Positions 49,862 to 59,679 of a DNA stretch of 64,000 nucleotides are shown here, piece by piece. The notes beneath the pieces were generated by a model that saw nothing but the letters and a program-made list of their open reading frames with translations, did no database searches and was not told the DNA's origin. The number at the start of each line of letters is the position of its first letter. Position 1 is the first letter of the stretch. A program made the translations under genes and the position numbers. Source of the stretch: Arthrobacter ipis (GTDB lineage Bacteria; Actinomycetota; Actinomycetes; Actinomycetales; Micrococcaceae); NCBI RefSeq assembly GCF_014694315.1, contig NZ_JAAOXD010000002.1, positions 254,561 through 318,560 on the forward strand. Reading direction: 5' to 3'.

Positions 49862-50260
49862 ATGACCTCCGCTAACTCCCAGTCCATGAAGCCGGCCACC
49901 GTTGCCAAGAAGCTTGGCATCTACCTCCCGGCGACGCCCCAGGAGTTCCAGGATTCAACCATCACGCGCGCGGAGTTCGCCGAGCTGCAGTCCAACCCGC
50001 CGGAGTGGCTGGCCGAACTGCGCCGCAACGGCCCGCACCCCCGCCCGGTAGTGGCACAGAAGCTCAACGTCTCCATCAGCGGTCTGGCCCGCGGCGGGGT
50101 CGAAGAGGCGCTGACGACGGCGGAAATCACCGCGCTGCTGCAGGCTCCCCCCGCGTGGCTGGTCGCCGAGCGCGCCACGCAGGCAGCCGTCCGCACCGAG
50201 GCGCAGCGGGTCAAGGACGAGGCCGCCAAGAAGGCAGAAAAAAAGGCCCGCCAGGGCTGA
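49862..50260 (+). CDS. DUF5997 family protein, leaderless
   Basis: The 132-residue protein matches the actinobacterial DUF5997 family (SMKPATVAKKLGIYLPATP start, FAELQSNPPEWLAELRRNGPHPRPVVAQKL middle when read in parts). VAQKLNVSISGLARGGV resembles a helix-turn-helix. The C-terminus is a charged helix. TACCCT at 49850-49855 precedes the ATG at leaderless distance and there is no ribosome-binding site. It is divergent from the LysR effector-domain gene, so the two may form one functional unit (inference). Confidence 0.82.
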   Translation: MTSANSQSMKPATVAKKLGIYLPATPQEFQDSTITRAEFAELQSNPPEWLAELRRNGPHPRPVVAQKLNVSISGLARGGVEEALTTAEITALLQAPPAWLVAERATQAAVRTEAQRVKDEAAKKAEKKARQG

Positions 50261-50567
50261 TTTCCGGCCCCGCCCTTGGGGAAAACCGGAATTCCCAGCC
50301 CCCAGCTATGGGGGCAATGGGGGGTGTGCACCCCTCTGCGTGGCACACGTCCCCCTCACGGCTGACCACCGGAAAATGCCAGCGCTGACATGGGCAAATC
50401 TCCTGCTTCCCCGTCACAGGCCCCTCCGTGTGGGGGCCCAAAAGGTGCTGCCAAATCGGTGCCGCGGGGCGTCTGTGCAAGCCGAATCGCACAGCGTTTC
50501 CCCAAGGGGACTTATTGATTCTGTGATTGTGCGTGAAGGTCGCGCACCTCGGATCGATGAGGTCATC
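50261..50567. other. long leader of the FN3-protein gene
   Basis: This is 307 bp, G-run rich at its start, with a short GGGGTG/CACCCC inverted repeat near 50310. No riboswitch class or gene is recognised. The long leader suggests post-transcriptional control but nothing specific is visible. Confidence 0.4.
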
Positions 50568-52856
50568 ATGAAATCAGCACGAAGCGAGCCGGGAGCGCAC
50601 ACTTCTCGCCTTCCCGGTGCCCGCAGGGCCGGAGTCTTCGCCACCGTCTCGGCGGTTATCTGCTCAACCTCCATGTTCGCCATTCCCGCCGCCAACGCGG
50701 CCGTACCCAGCTTCCCGGACAACATCGTTGTCTTCCCCAACCGTGACTTCGTCACCGTCGAGGGCTACCAGAACCACATCGGAGAGACCGGCACCCTTGA
50801 GGTGCGCCGCGCCGGCAAGGTGATCGGCTCAGCCCAGGGCGTGGTCGCGGCCGGCGACGTTGCCTTCGAAGTCAACCACCCCGGCGGCTACTGCTGGGGC
50901 GCAGGAACCGGCTTGAACATCACCCCGGACATCCTCCCCGGCGATGTCGTCTCCATCAAGTTCGGCGCCACCGACGGCGGCGAAACCACCGTCCAGGACG
51001 CCTATGTCACCGGCGACGCCACGCTCAGCGGCACCACCCTCACCGTCAAGGGACACATTGGAGCGGGCGTGAACCCCGCCCAGCTGGAACAGCGCATCAT
51101 TGAGCCGGCGCTGCGGGACACCACGGTGGCACGCCGTGACATCCGCGCCGTCCCCGGCGCGCTCACCCCGGCCCCCAAGGGCGGCTACTCCTCCGCCCTT
51201 GAAGTCACGGCCGACACCTTCACCGCCACCTACAACTTCGACGACGCCGCCACCGCTGAAATCGCCGCCAACGCCGGCCTCGGCGAGCGCGCCATGGCCT
51301 GGCAGTTCGAAGACGCCGACGCCAACCGGCAGGGCCTGACCATCGCCGAGTACGGCGAGCCCGGGGGACCGGGCATGGGCGGCTGCCCCAACGGCCCGCT
51401 GCAGTCCGGTCCCCCCGCGCCGTCGGGCATCACCGCCGCCAAGGTTTCGGGCGGCCTGAAGCTGAACTGGACGCCGGCCGAAGCCATCCCCGGTACCCCG
51501 GCCATCACCGGCTACCGTGCCGTTGCAGTCGGCAGGACCGTGACCGGCAACGAGCAGGTGGAGATCGGCAAGCGCATCTCCGGCCCGGCGGCCAGCGGCA
51601 CCACCCTCACCGGCCTCTCCGCCACCGAGGACTATGATGTTTACGTCGTCGCCGTCAGCAGCGTCGGCGAGACCTACCCTGCCGCCCACGCCATTCCGGT
51701 CACGGACAGCACTCCGCCGACCGTATCTGCGACGCCCAACGGCGGAACCTCCCCGGTCGCCCAGCGGGTCACGCTGACGGCCAACGAGGCGGGCAGCGAC
51801 ATCTACTACACCACCGACGGTACCGATCCGGTCCTTTCCGGCGGAGTGCTGGGGGCGACGGCGGTCCGCTACACCGCCCCGATGGACATCGCCACCAACA
51901 CCACGCTCAGGTTTGCGGCGTTCGATCCGTCAGGCAACGTCTCCACCATCAGCGAGTCCGTCTTCAAGGTAACCAACGATCCGGTTCCCGCCACTCCCGC
52001 GTTCTCAGGGGCACCCGTGGTGGGCCAGGGCACGGCCACACTGACCTGGACGGCCCCGGACCCGGGCGCTGCGGGCCTGACCATCACCGGCTACTCCGTC
52101 CAGGCTTACACCACTGACGGCACACCATTTGGTGCACCCAAGACGGCAGCCGGCACCGCAACGTCCATGGTCTACGGCGGACTCGCGGGCGACACTGCCT
52201 ACCAGTTCACGATCAAGGCCAGCAACGCCAACGGCAGCAGCCCCGAATCGGCCAAGACCGCCGCCGTCACCTCACAGGGCGCCGTCGTAGCTGTGGCCGG
52301 CCCGGACCAGAACATTGTCCGCCGCACCACGGCCACCACAGTCACCCTGGACGGCACAGGATCCACTGCTGCCGGCGCCACCTACCAGTGGACGCAGCTC
52401 CTGACCGGGCCAACCGATCCGGACAAGGTCACGCTCACCGGGGCCAAGACGCTCAAGCCGACGTTCAGCCTTCCAGTCTTCCAGTCCCCGATGACCAACA
52501 GCCCCCTCACGTTCAAGCTGACGGTCACTGTTGGCACAACCGTCAAAACGGATGAGGTCCAGGTTGTACCGGTTACGGACCGGGTAACCATCGGCGTTTC
52601 ACAGTGGAGGACCGGTGACCTCAGGATTGACGGCACCAGCTCGGTGGTCGGCGGAACCGTCACCGTCCGGGTGGGCGGCGCGACGGGCAGGATCCTGGGC
52701 CAGGCAGCCGTCACCGCAGCTGCCGCACCGGCAACGGGCGGCGTTTACAGCCTGCGGCTCCGCAACGCGGCAGCCGGCACCACCAACCCGGGCACCGTGT
52801 GGATTGAATCCACGCTCGGCGGCACCGCAGGTCCCAAGGCGGTAGCCAACAAGTAA
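50568..52856 (+). CDS. secreted multidomain FN3/chitobiase-C-terminal-like protein
   Basis: The 762-residue protein has a Sec signal peptide ending near PAANAA. An N-terminal domain of about 240 residues is not recognised. Then follow FN3 (about 284-370), a chitobiase/beta-hexosaminidase C-terminal-type domain (about 384-470, DIYYTTDGTDPVLSGG), a second FN3 (about 474-575), a PKD-like domain (about 572-670, AGPDQNIVRRTTATTVTLDG, YQWTQLLTG) and a beta-rich tail. No LPXTG anchor or catalytic domain is seen. It is probably a surface or matrix adhesin. ATG 50568 has GAGG upstream. Confidence 0.85.
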   Translation: MKSARSEPGAHTSRLPGARRAGVFATVSAVICSTSMFAIPAANAAVPSFPDNIVVFPNRDFVTVEGYQNHIGETGTLEVRRAGKVIGSAQGVVAAGDVAFEVNHPGGYCWGAGTGLNITPDILPGDVVSIKFGATDGGETTVQDAYVTGDATLSGTTLTVKGHIGAGVNPAQLEQRIIEPALRDTTVARRDIRAVPGALTPAPKGGYSSALEVTADTFTATYNFDDAATAEIAANAGLGERAMAWQFEDADANRQGLTIAEYGEPGGPGMGGCPNGPLQSGPPAPSGITAAKVSGGLKLNWTPAEAIPGTPAITGYRAVAVGRTVTGNEQVEIGKRISGPAASGTTLTGLSATEDYDVYVVAVSSVGETYPAAHAIPVTDSTPPTVSATPNGGTSPVAQRVTLTANEAGSDIYYTTDGTDPVLSGGVLGATAVRYTAPMDIATNTTLRFAAFDPSGNVSTISESVFKVTNDPVPATPAFSGAPVVGQGTATLTWTAPDPGAAGLTITGYSVQAYTTDGTPFGAPKTAAGTATSMVYGGLAGDTAYQFTIKASNANGSSPESAKTAAVTSQGAVVAVAGPDQNIVRRTTATTVTLDGTGSTAAGATYQWTQLLTGPTDPDKVTLTGAKTLKPTFSLPVFQSPMTNSPLTFKLTVTVGTTVKTDEVQVVPVTDRVTIGVSQWRTGDLRIDGTSSVVGGTVTVRVGGATGRILGQAAVTAAAAPATGGVYSLRLRNAAAGTTNPGTVWIESTLGGTAGPKAVANK

Positions 52857-52870
52857 GTCCTTAACCACCG

Positions 52871-52916
52871 AAGTCCGGTGGCCGGCGGCATCAGCCGCCA
52901 GCCGCCGGACTTCGTT
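52871..52916 (+). terminator. terminator after FN3-protein gene
   Basis: A 19-base arm pair (52871-52889 with 52894-52912, one mismatch and one G-U) has a 4-base loop and is followed by CGTTGTGTT. Confidence 0.7.
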
Positions 52917-52946
52917 GTGTTCGGGCTTCGCTTGTTTCCGGGTGGC

Positions 52947-53990
52947 CTAAGGGCTGCTGGTGGCGTCCTGCACCTCGCCCACCAACTCCTCGATGATGTC
53001 CTCGAGGAACAGCACACCGGTGGTGTTGCCCCGCGCGTCGAAGACCCTGGCAACGTGGGCACCGGTGCGGCGCATCGTCGCGAGGGCGTCCTCAAGCTCG
53101 CTGCCGCGGAACGTCGAGGCCAGGCGGCGGATGCGTTTCTCCGGCACACGCCGGGTGAACTTCTCCGCTGTGGTGAGGTCCATGACGTCCTTCAGGTGCA
53201 GGTAACCGGAGGGGTCGCCGTCGTCGTCGGTCAGGATGTACCGGGAGTAGCCGTGCTCGGCCACAGCCCGCTGGATGTCTGCCGGCGTCGCAGACGCCGG
53301 CAGCAGCACCATCTCGGCGATGGGAACCTCGACGTCGGCCACGGTCTTTTCGGTGAACTCGAAGGCCGCGGTGAGGGCCCCGGTGTTGTCGGTCAGGACG
53401 CCTTCCCTGGTGGACTGCTCCACGATGTTTGCCACCTCGTCCAGGGTGTAGGCGCTGGTGGCCTCGTCCTTGGGCTGCACGCGGAACAGGCGGAGGATCG
53501 AGTTGGCGATGCCGTTCAGGGTCCAGATGACCGGCTTGAAGATGCGCGCCACCATCACCAGCGGCGGGGCAAGGATGAGCGCCGCGCGGGTGGGCACCGA
53601 GAACGAGATGTTCTTGGGGACCATCTCGCCCAGGACCACATGTAGGAAGGTCACCAGCAGCAGCGCCGCCACGAAGGCGATGATTCCGATCGCTTCCCCG
53701 GACAGGGCGGTCAGGCCCAGCGGGACCTCCAGCAGGTGGTGGATCGCCGGTTCGGAGACGTTCAGGATCACCAGCGAGCAGACGGTGATGCCCAACTGGC
53801 TGGTGGCCAGCATGAGCGTGGCATGCTCCATCGCCCACAGGGTGGTTTTCGCCGCCTTGCTGCCCGCCTCCGCTTTCGGCTCGATCTGAGACCGGCGGGC
53901 GGAGATGACGGCGAACTCGGCGCCGACAAAGAAGCCGTTGACCACCAGCAGGACGGCAAGCCAGATGATGCCCGGAAGGTACTCACTCAT
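52947..53990 (-). CDS. CNNM/CorC-like (hemolysin-family) membrane protein with CBS domains
   Basis: The 347-residue protein has a DUF21/CNNM membrane domain (VNGFFVGAEFAVISARRSQI, HVVLGEMVPKNISF) followed by a CBS pair (DIQRAVAEHGYSRYILTDDDGDPSGYLHLKDVM when read in parts). Family members are linked to Mg2+ or Co2+ transport and its regulation. It overlaps its upstream paralogue by 8 bp, so both are translated from one message. The C-terminal CorC-HlyC domain is missing, unlike its partner. Confidence 0.93.
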   Translation of the reverse strand: MSEYLPGIIWLAVLLVVNGFFVGAEFAVISARRSQIEPKAEAGSKAAKTTLWAMEHATLMLATSQLGITVCSLVILNVSEPAIHHLLEVPLGLTALSGEAIGIIAFVAALLLVTFLHVVLGEMVPKNISFSVPTRAALILAPPLVMVARIFKPVIWTLNGIANSILRLFRVQPKDEATSAYTLDEVANIVEQSTREGVLTDNTGALTAAFEFTEKTVADVEVPIAEMVLLPASATPADIQRAVAEHGYSRYILTDDDGDPSGYLHLKDVMDLTTAEKFTRRVPEKRIRRLASTFRGSELEDALATMRRTGAHVARVFDARGNTTGVLFLEDIIEELVGEVQDATSSP

Positions 53991-55344
53991 GGGTCAGCTC
54001 CTGCGTGAGGGTGTCGATGATGCTGTCATGCGCGCTCTTGGGCGGCTCTGCCGATTCCTCCGGCGTGAATTTCAGGCGCCCGACGTGGGTGCCGGCCACC
54101 CGCTCCACACGGAGCGTGCCGCCGTCGACGGCTACCTCGTCACCGAGTTCCGGGATCCGGTCCAGCCGGTCAGCGACGTAACCGGCCACGGTGTCGTAAT
54201 CCTCGCCGTCGGGGACGGCGATGCCGGTCCGGTCCAGGAGCTCATCGGGGCGCAGCGAGGCGTCGAAGGTGATGGACCGCCCGGTCCGGACCACGCCCAC
54301 CCGGGCACGGTCGTGCTCATCCTCCAGTTCGCCGACGATCTCCTCCACCAGGTCTTCCAAGGTGACGATGCCGGCCGTTCCGCCGTGCTCGTCGGAGACG
54401 ATGGCCACCTGGAGGCCCTGCTTACGCAGCAGCACCAGAAGGGAGTCGACGCCCATGGACTCGGGGACCATGAGCGGTTCGATCATCAGGTCCGCCGCGA
54501 GGACGCTGGCTCGTTCCTCAAGGGCCACGGCGAAGGCGTGCTTGACGTGGAGCACGCCGAGCACGTCGTCCCGGTCGCGGCCGATGACGGGAAAGCGCGA
54601 ATAGCCGGTTGAGCTGGCCAGCGCAATGATCTGCTCGGCCGTGTCATCGGTGTTCACGGCGGTCATCCGCACGCGCGGGGTCATGACATCCGCCGCGCTG
54701 TGCTCGGAGAAGCGCAGCGTCCGGTGCAGCAGGGCGGCGTGGTCCATGTCGAGGACGCCTTCCAGCGCAGAGCGGCGCACCAGCGAACTCAGTTCCTCAG
54801 CGCTGCGGGCGCCCGAGAGTTCCTCCTTGGGCTCGATGCCGAAGGACCTGATGATGGCGTTCGCCGTGTTGTTGAACAGGAGGATGACAGGCTTGAACAC
54901 CGCAGTGAACAGGGCCTGGAACGGAACCACCACCTTGGCGGTGGCCAGTGGCAGCGCCAGCGCGAAGTTCTTGGGAACCAGCTCGCCGATCACCATCGAG
55001 AAGATGGTGGCGATGAAAATCGCGACGACGGCGCCCACCCCGGGCACAAGGCCTTCCGGGAACCCGGACGCCGTCAGCGGACCGCTCAGCAGCTTGCTGA
55101 TGGCAGGTTCGAAGGTGTAACCGGTCAGGAGGGTGGTGAGGGTGATGCCCAGTTGCGCACCGGAAAGGTGCGTCGAGGTGATCTTCAGGGCGTTGATGGT
55201 GGGGGCAAGGCGTTTCTCACCCCGGGCCTGGCGCGATTCCAGGTCGTTGCGGTCAAGATTGACCAGGGCAAACTCGGATGCGACGAAGAATCCGGTGCCG
55301 ACTGTCAGGATCAGGCCGATGCCGATCATGATCCATTCATTCAT
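53983..55344 (-). CDS. CNNM/CorC-like (hemolysin-family) membrane protein with CBS and CorC domains
   Basis: The 453-residue protein has four hydrophobic helices in a DUF21 domain (GTGFFVASEFALVNLDRNDL, GELVPKNFALALPLATAK), two CBS units (VMTPRVRMTAVNTDDT, GTAGIVTLEDLVEEIVGE) and a C-terminal CorC/HlyC domain (YDTVAGYVADRLDRIPE). It is the first gene of a two-paralogue operon. Magnesium or cobalt efflux/regulation is the family role, not shown here. Confidence 0.94.
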   Translation of the reverse strand: MNEWIMIGIGLILTVGTGFFVASEFALVNLDRNDLESRQARGEKRLAPTINALKITSTHLSGAQLGITLTTLLTGYTFEPAISKLLSGPLTASGFPEGLVPGVGAVVAIFIATIFSMVIGELVPKNFALALPLATAKVVVPFQALFTAVFKPVILLFNNTANAIIRSFGIEPKEELSGARSAEELSSLVRRSALEGVLDMDHAALLHRTLRFSEHSAADVMTPRVRMTAVNTDDTAEQIIALASSTGYSRFPVIGRDRDDVLGVLHVKHAFAVALEERASVLAADLMIEPLMVPESMGVDSLLVLLRKQGLQVAIVSDEHGGTAGIVTLEDLVEEIVGELEDEHDRARVGVVRTGRSITFDASLRPDELLDRTGIAVPDGEDYDTVAGYVADRLDRIPELGDEVAVDGGTLRVERVAGTHVGRLKFTPEESAEPPKSAHDSIIDTLTQELTHE

Positions 55345-55529
55345 TGGGGGCGCCCCTCTCCCGCGCTAACCGGCGTGCCGGTCAAATGAGTGAGGGGCCA
55401 GGGCATGTGTGAAGGAGGGTCGTCCATAGTGCACTCAACTATATCGGGTGTTTCCTATAGCCCGTTTCGGCGCGATGGAGACTGCTCGTCACGGCTGGTT
55501 CCTGCTCGCAAGTGGCATGGCCTCCGAGG

Positions 55530-57686
55530 CTAGACCTTTCCATTGGTCTTGGCCTGTTGCGCCAGGTCGGCGGCCCACGGCCGGATGCCGTGGTGGAACA
55601 GCATGCCCTCGGGCAGTCCCTGAACGCTCGCAACGGAATCGGCGATGTCTATGGTGATTTTGGCGTTTGCCATGGGTGCGTTGGTGATATGCAGGTCGCC
55701 ATAGGATTTTGGGAGAACCGGATCCAGCCACAGTCCGCCGCGGGCAACGTCGGCGTAGTAGCCCATGAGACTCTTCACGAGCTGAATGGGGGTGGTTGCG
55801 GCCCAGGCCTGTGGTGAGCAGGCAGTGGGATAGGGGATGGGTTCGTCGAATTGCTCGCGGCTGAACCCGCAGAACAACTCGGGAAGCCGGCCATCGGAGT
55901 ACTCCGCGGCCTCAAAAAGAGCCGTAGAGATGCGCTGCGCCTGCTCGACGAGGCCGTAGCGGAGGAGTCCGGCCGCGATGATCGCATTGTCGTGCGGCCA
56001 CACGGATCCGTTGTGGTAGCTGGCAGGGTTGTAGGCGCCCATGTCGCTGGCCAAGGTTCTTACGCCCCAGCCGCTGAACATTTCCGGGGACATGAGCCGG
56101 TCGGCCACCAGGGGAGCTTTGTCCGCGTCGACGATGCCGAACAACAGGCATTGGCCCATGTTGGATGCGCACGCGTCGACCGGCTGCTTGTTGCCGTCAA
56201 GGGCGACGGCGTAGTAGCCGCGGTCGGGCAGCCAGAACCGTTCGTTGAACTGCTTCTTCAACTGCGCCCCGAGCTTCCGGTACTCGCCCGCCAGTTCCAT
56301 GTTGCCGGCGTCATGGGCTATCCAGGAGCGCGCCATGTACGCGCTGTAGACATAGGCCTGCACCTCGCACAAGGCGATTGGCGGCTCGGCCATCCGGCCG
56401 TCGGCAAAGTTGATGCCGTCCCATGAATCCTTCCAGCCTTGGTTGATGAGTCCGCGGTCGTTGAGTCGCTCATACTCGACAAAGCCGTCGCCGTCCTTGT
56501 CCCCGTAGTGGCGGATCCAGTCCAGCGCCCGGTCGACATGGGGAAGCAGGTCGGAGATAGTTTCTTGCGCGAATCCCCAGCGGCTGATTTCGCCGAACAA
56601 GGCCACGAACAGCGGGGTGGCATCGACGCTACCGAAGTATGCGGATTTCCCGCCCAACGCCAGTCCGCTGGAGACATCGAGCCTGACCTCGTGGAGGATC
56701 TTGCCTGGTTCCTCCTCGCTCATTTCATCCACAACCCGTCCCTGGCGGTCCGCGAGAGTCTGTATGGTGCCGAAAGCCAGCGACGGGTCAACGGGGAGAG
56801 CCATGAGGGACGCCCAGAGCGAATCCCTGCCAAACAGGGCCATGAACCATGGGGCGCCAGCGGCCACCACGATTCGGTCCGGGTGGTCGGGGTCCTCAAT
56901 GCGAAGCGCACCCAGGTCGTCGTAGCTTCGCCGGAGCGTCCGTTCGATGGAAGGGTTGCCCATGTTCAGCACGGGGATCTTGGCCACCCACTCCTGGCGG
57001 CGCTTGTCTCGGGGCGATATTTCGCCTTCATTGGGCCGGACGAAGCGTGCGCCTGAGTCGGTTCCACCGTCGGCAGGGACGACGCTGATGGTGGTGCTCC
57101 ACTGCGCGTGCGGCGGGATCGCGAAGTGGTAGGCCAGCCCCTCCGGGCCGATGTCGGCGCCCTCGGCCGTCACCACTACGCCTTTCCGGACGTGCTCCCA
57201 GGCGGCCCGGATGGTTAGCGAGTCGCCTTGCGCTTTCCGGGACTCTTTCCAGCGGCGCTGGATGCGTGCCTCTTTCACCTCGAAGAGGTCCGCGAAGTCC
57301 GCCTCGACCCTGAGGGTAAGGGCGCACTCGGCAATGGCTGCCGAGTAGTTTTGGACAGTGATCCGCTCCAGGATGCCGGCGCCCACCTCACGGAGGCGTT
57401 CGACGATCAGGGGGCTGTCCGCGTGTCCGTCCGGCCGGGGGACACGGCCGACAAAGACGGCACGGTAGGGTTCCTTCGTCTTCGCCCCGAGCGGCTCCAG
57501 TGGGGCGCCATTAATGAGTACCCGCCAGCAGGACAGTATTCGGGTGTCCTCGACAAAGACGCCGTGGGGGTACTCGGTGCGGATATCGCCGTTCGCCGCA
57601 GAGATGCAAAATGATGAGCCCTCCACCAGTGTGACCGAGCCCGGCCCCGGCGACCCTGCAGCAGTGTCAGCGTTCCATCCAGCCAT
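55530..57686 (-). CDS. amylo-alpha-1,6-glucosidase/glycogen debranching-like enzyme
   Basis: The 718-residue cytoplasmic protein has an N-terminal glycogen-debranching bis-type domain (SFCISAANGDIRTEYPHGVFVEDTRIL when read in parts) and a six-hairpin (alpha/alpha)6 domain with APWFMALFGRDSLWASLMAL, GDGFVEYERLNDRGLINQGWKDS, YNPASYHNGSVWPHDNAI and SPQAWAATTPIQL. This is the arrangement of bacterial amylo-alpha-1,6-glucosidase-like proteins. The GRDSLW, GWKDSWD and WPHDNA segments carry the conserved acids. It is transcribed alone. The exact glucan or glycoside substrate is open. Confidence 0.9.
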   Translation of the reverse strand: MAGWNADTAAGSPGPGSVTLVEGSSFCISAANGDIRTEYPHGVFVEDTRILSCWRVLINGAPLEPLGAKTKEPYRAVFVGRVPRPDGHADSPLIVERLREVGAGILERITVQNYSAAIAECALTLRVEADFADLFEVKEARIQRRWKESRKAQGDSLTIRAAWEHVRKGVVVTAEGADIGPEGLAYHFAIPPHAQWSTTISVVPADGGTDSGARFVRPNEGEISPRDKRRQEWVAKIPVLNMGNPSIERTLRRSYDDLGALRIEDPDHPDRIVVAAGAPWFMALFGRDSLWASLMALPVDPSLAFGTIQTLADRQGRVVDEMSEEEPGKILHEVRLDVSSGLALGGKSAYFGSVDATPLFVALFGEISRWGFAQETISDLLPHVDRALDWIRHYGDKDGDGFVEYERLNDRGLINQGWKDSWDGINFADGRMAEPPIALCEVQAYVYSAYMARSWIAHDAGNMELAGEYRKLGAQLKKQFNERFWLPDRGYYAVALDGNKQPVDACASNMGQCLLFGIVDADKAPLVADRLMSPEMFSGWGVRTLASDMGAYNPASYHNGSVWPHDNAIIAAGLLRYGLVEQAQRISTALFEAAEYSDGRLPELFCGFSREQFDEPIPYPTACSPQAWAATTPIQLVKSLMGYYADVARGGLWLDPVLPKSYGDLHITNAPMANAKITIDIADSVASVQGLPEGMLFHHGIRPWAADLAQQAKTNGKV

Positions 57687-57867
57687 CGGGGCTCCTTCAG
57701 AATCGAGCTGAACGCCACCTCGAAGGGCTACCCGCGCATGGAATCGCTCGGATGCGGTGGCCGGCCCTCGTTCACTGACGCTACGCCGGTGTGCGGCGTG
57801 ATTCCAGCCCTAGTGCCCGCCGCCGTCCTACAATACGAGCGAAGGCACTTAGCGAGCAGGAGCAGTG

Positions 57868-58557
57868 ATGGCCGAGGCAACAATAGAAGCCGTGATGGCC
57901 GAACTGGCCGCACTCGAGGATCCAAAGATGCGCGAAGCGAACCAGAGGCGCGGCGACGACCACGGCGTGAACCTGTCCGCGTTGCGTGCGGTCGCGAAGC
58001 GGCTGAAGACGCAGCACGAGCTGGCCCGTGAATTGTGGGCCACGGATGACACCGCCGCGCGGTTGTTGTCACTGCTGATCTGCCGGCCGAAGGCCTTCGA
58101 GCAGCAGGAACTGGATGCCATGCTGCGCCAGGCCCGGGCACCCAAGGTGCATGACTGGCTGGTGAACTACGTGGTGAAGAAGAGCCCGCATGCCGAAGAG
58201 CTGCGCACCGCCTGGACCGACGACCCGGACCAGGTGGTCGCGAGTGCCGGCTGGGCCCTGACCACGGAGCGGGTCGCAAAGAAGCCCGAGGGCCTGGACC
58301 TGCCAGGGCTGCTGAACACCATCGAGGCGGAAATGAAAGACGCACCTGCCCGGTTGCAGTGGGCGATGAACCACACCCTGGCGCAGATCGGCATCGAGCA
58401 CTCAGACCACCGGGCCCGGGCCATTGACATCGGTGAACGGCTGGAAGTCCTGAAGGATTACCCGACCCCGCCGAACTGCACCTCGCCTTTCGCGCCGAGC
58501 TGGATCAATGAGATGGTGAGCCGGCGGGGCGGAAGGTCGATCAGCTCGGGCAGGTAG
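57868..58557 (+). CDS. DNA alkylation repair protein (AlkD-like)
   Basis: The 229-residue all-helical HEAT-like repeat protein has LRAVAKRLKTQHELARELWATDDTAARLLSLLI and TSPFAPSWINEMV, typical of the AlkD-like alkylation-repair family when read in parts. AlkD removes N3- and N7-alkylpurines without base flipping. ATG 57868 has AGGAG close upstream and TACAAT (57829-57834) as a likely -10. It is monocistronic and followed by a broken ammonium transporter gene. Confidence 0.88.
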   Translation: MAEATIEAVMAELAALEDPKMREANQRRGDDHGVNLSALRAVAKRLKTQHELARELWATDDTAARLLSLLICRPKAFEQQELDAMLRQARAPKVHDWLVNYVVKKSPHAEELRTAWTDDPDQVVASAGWALTTERVAKKPEGLDLPGLLNTIEAEMKDAPARLQWAMNHTLAQIGIEHSDHRARAIDIGERLEVLKDYPTPPNCTSPFAPSWINEMVSRRGGRSISSGR

Positions 58558-58740
58558 AACGTCCATCCCGGCCAGGTAGGCAGTACCTTGCCAAGACGGG
58601 TTAAGGCAGGACCTCCCTCACTTTTGGAATGGCCGTAGCCTGACAGGCTAGTCTCCCGCCGTTCCCGGATCACTCCGGAGCAGGCGGGCCTGGAACCGAG
58701 TGGCGGCCGACGGCGTGTTCCCGGCCTCCGCCGGGAAGAA

Positions 58741-59612
58741 GTGGCACGCCTCGCCGGCGTCAGCGTTGCCTTCAGCTCGGCGGACGGTTCCGTGACCGGC
58801 GGTTGGATCGTCAATAACCTCAAGGCGGTCGACTTCGCCGGCGGCACGGCCGCGCACATGAACGCCGGCATCGCAGCCCTCGCCCTCGCACTGGTCTTGG
58901 GACGCAGCGCGGGCTGGCCCAAGAGCGAGCACGTCAAGCCGCACAGCCGCCCGCTGGTGCTGGTCGGAGCAGGATTGCTGTGGGCCGGCTGGTTCGGCTT
59001 CAACGCCGGTTCCGCCCTTACCGCCGGACATTCGGCGTCGGTGGTCTTCCTGAACACCGCCGTGGCCGGCGCCGCGGGCCTCGCCTGGGCCGCCGTGGAA
59101 CGCATCAGGCTGGGCAGCGCCAGCAGCATGGGCGCCGCTTCCGGACTGATTTCCGCCCTCGTGGCCATCACGCCGGCGTGCGGTGCCGTGAGCCCGCTCG
59201 GCGCGCTGGCAATCGGACTCATAGCCGGCACCGTCTGCTCCCTGCCGTCGAACTGAAGTTCCGCCTCGGCTTCGACGACTCCGTCGACGTCGTCGGCGTG
59301 CACCTCATCGGCGGCATCATCGGCACCCTGCTGATCGGACTCTTCGCCACCGACGCCGCCCCGAACAAAGTCAACGGGCTCTTCTATGGCGGAGGGTTGG
59401 ACCTGCTCGGCATCCAGACGGTCGCAACGGTGGCCGTGCTGGCCTACTCCTTCGCGGTCACGTGGGTCATCGCCAAGGTCCTGGACATCACCGTGGGCCT
59501 CCGCATCGACGAGGCAGCCGAACTCCGCGGCATCGACATCGCCGCCCACTCGGAATCCGCCTACTTAATGGATGAGGAGCCCGTGGAACTGGGCTCCCCG
59601 CACCGGGTCTGA
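58741..59612 (+). pseudogene. amt: ammonium transporter (Amt) pseudogene, 5' deleted and frameshifted
   Basis: Frame 58741-59256 encodes the central Amt region (VDFAGGTAAHMNAGIAALAL, GAGLLWAGWFGFNAGSALTA) and ends prematurely at CSLPSN. The following frame continues with AVELKFRLGFDDSVDVVGVH and the normal C-terminus up to 59612. The join needs one extra base near 59247-59252 (CT-GCC where CTN-GCC is expected), so a 1-bp deletion is present. The first five or so helices are also missing; nothing before 58741 encodes them. Both defects should abolish transport. Confidence 0.88.
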
Positions 59613-59679
59613 AACTACGTCCACATAGGGCCTGCACCGACAGTGCCAGGCCCTACGTGTACGCCGACCCCATTCCGGA

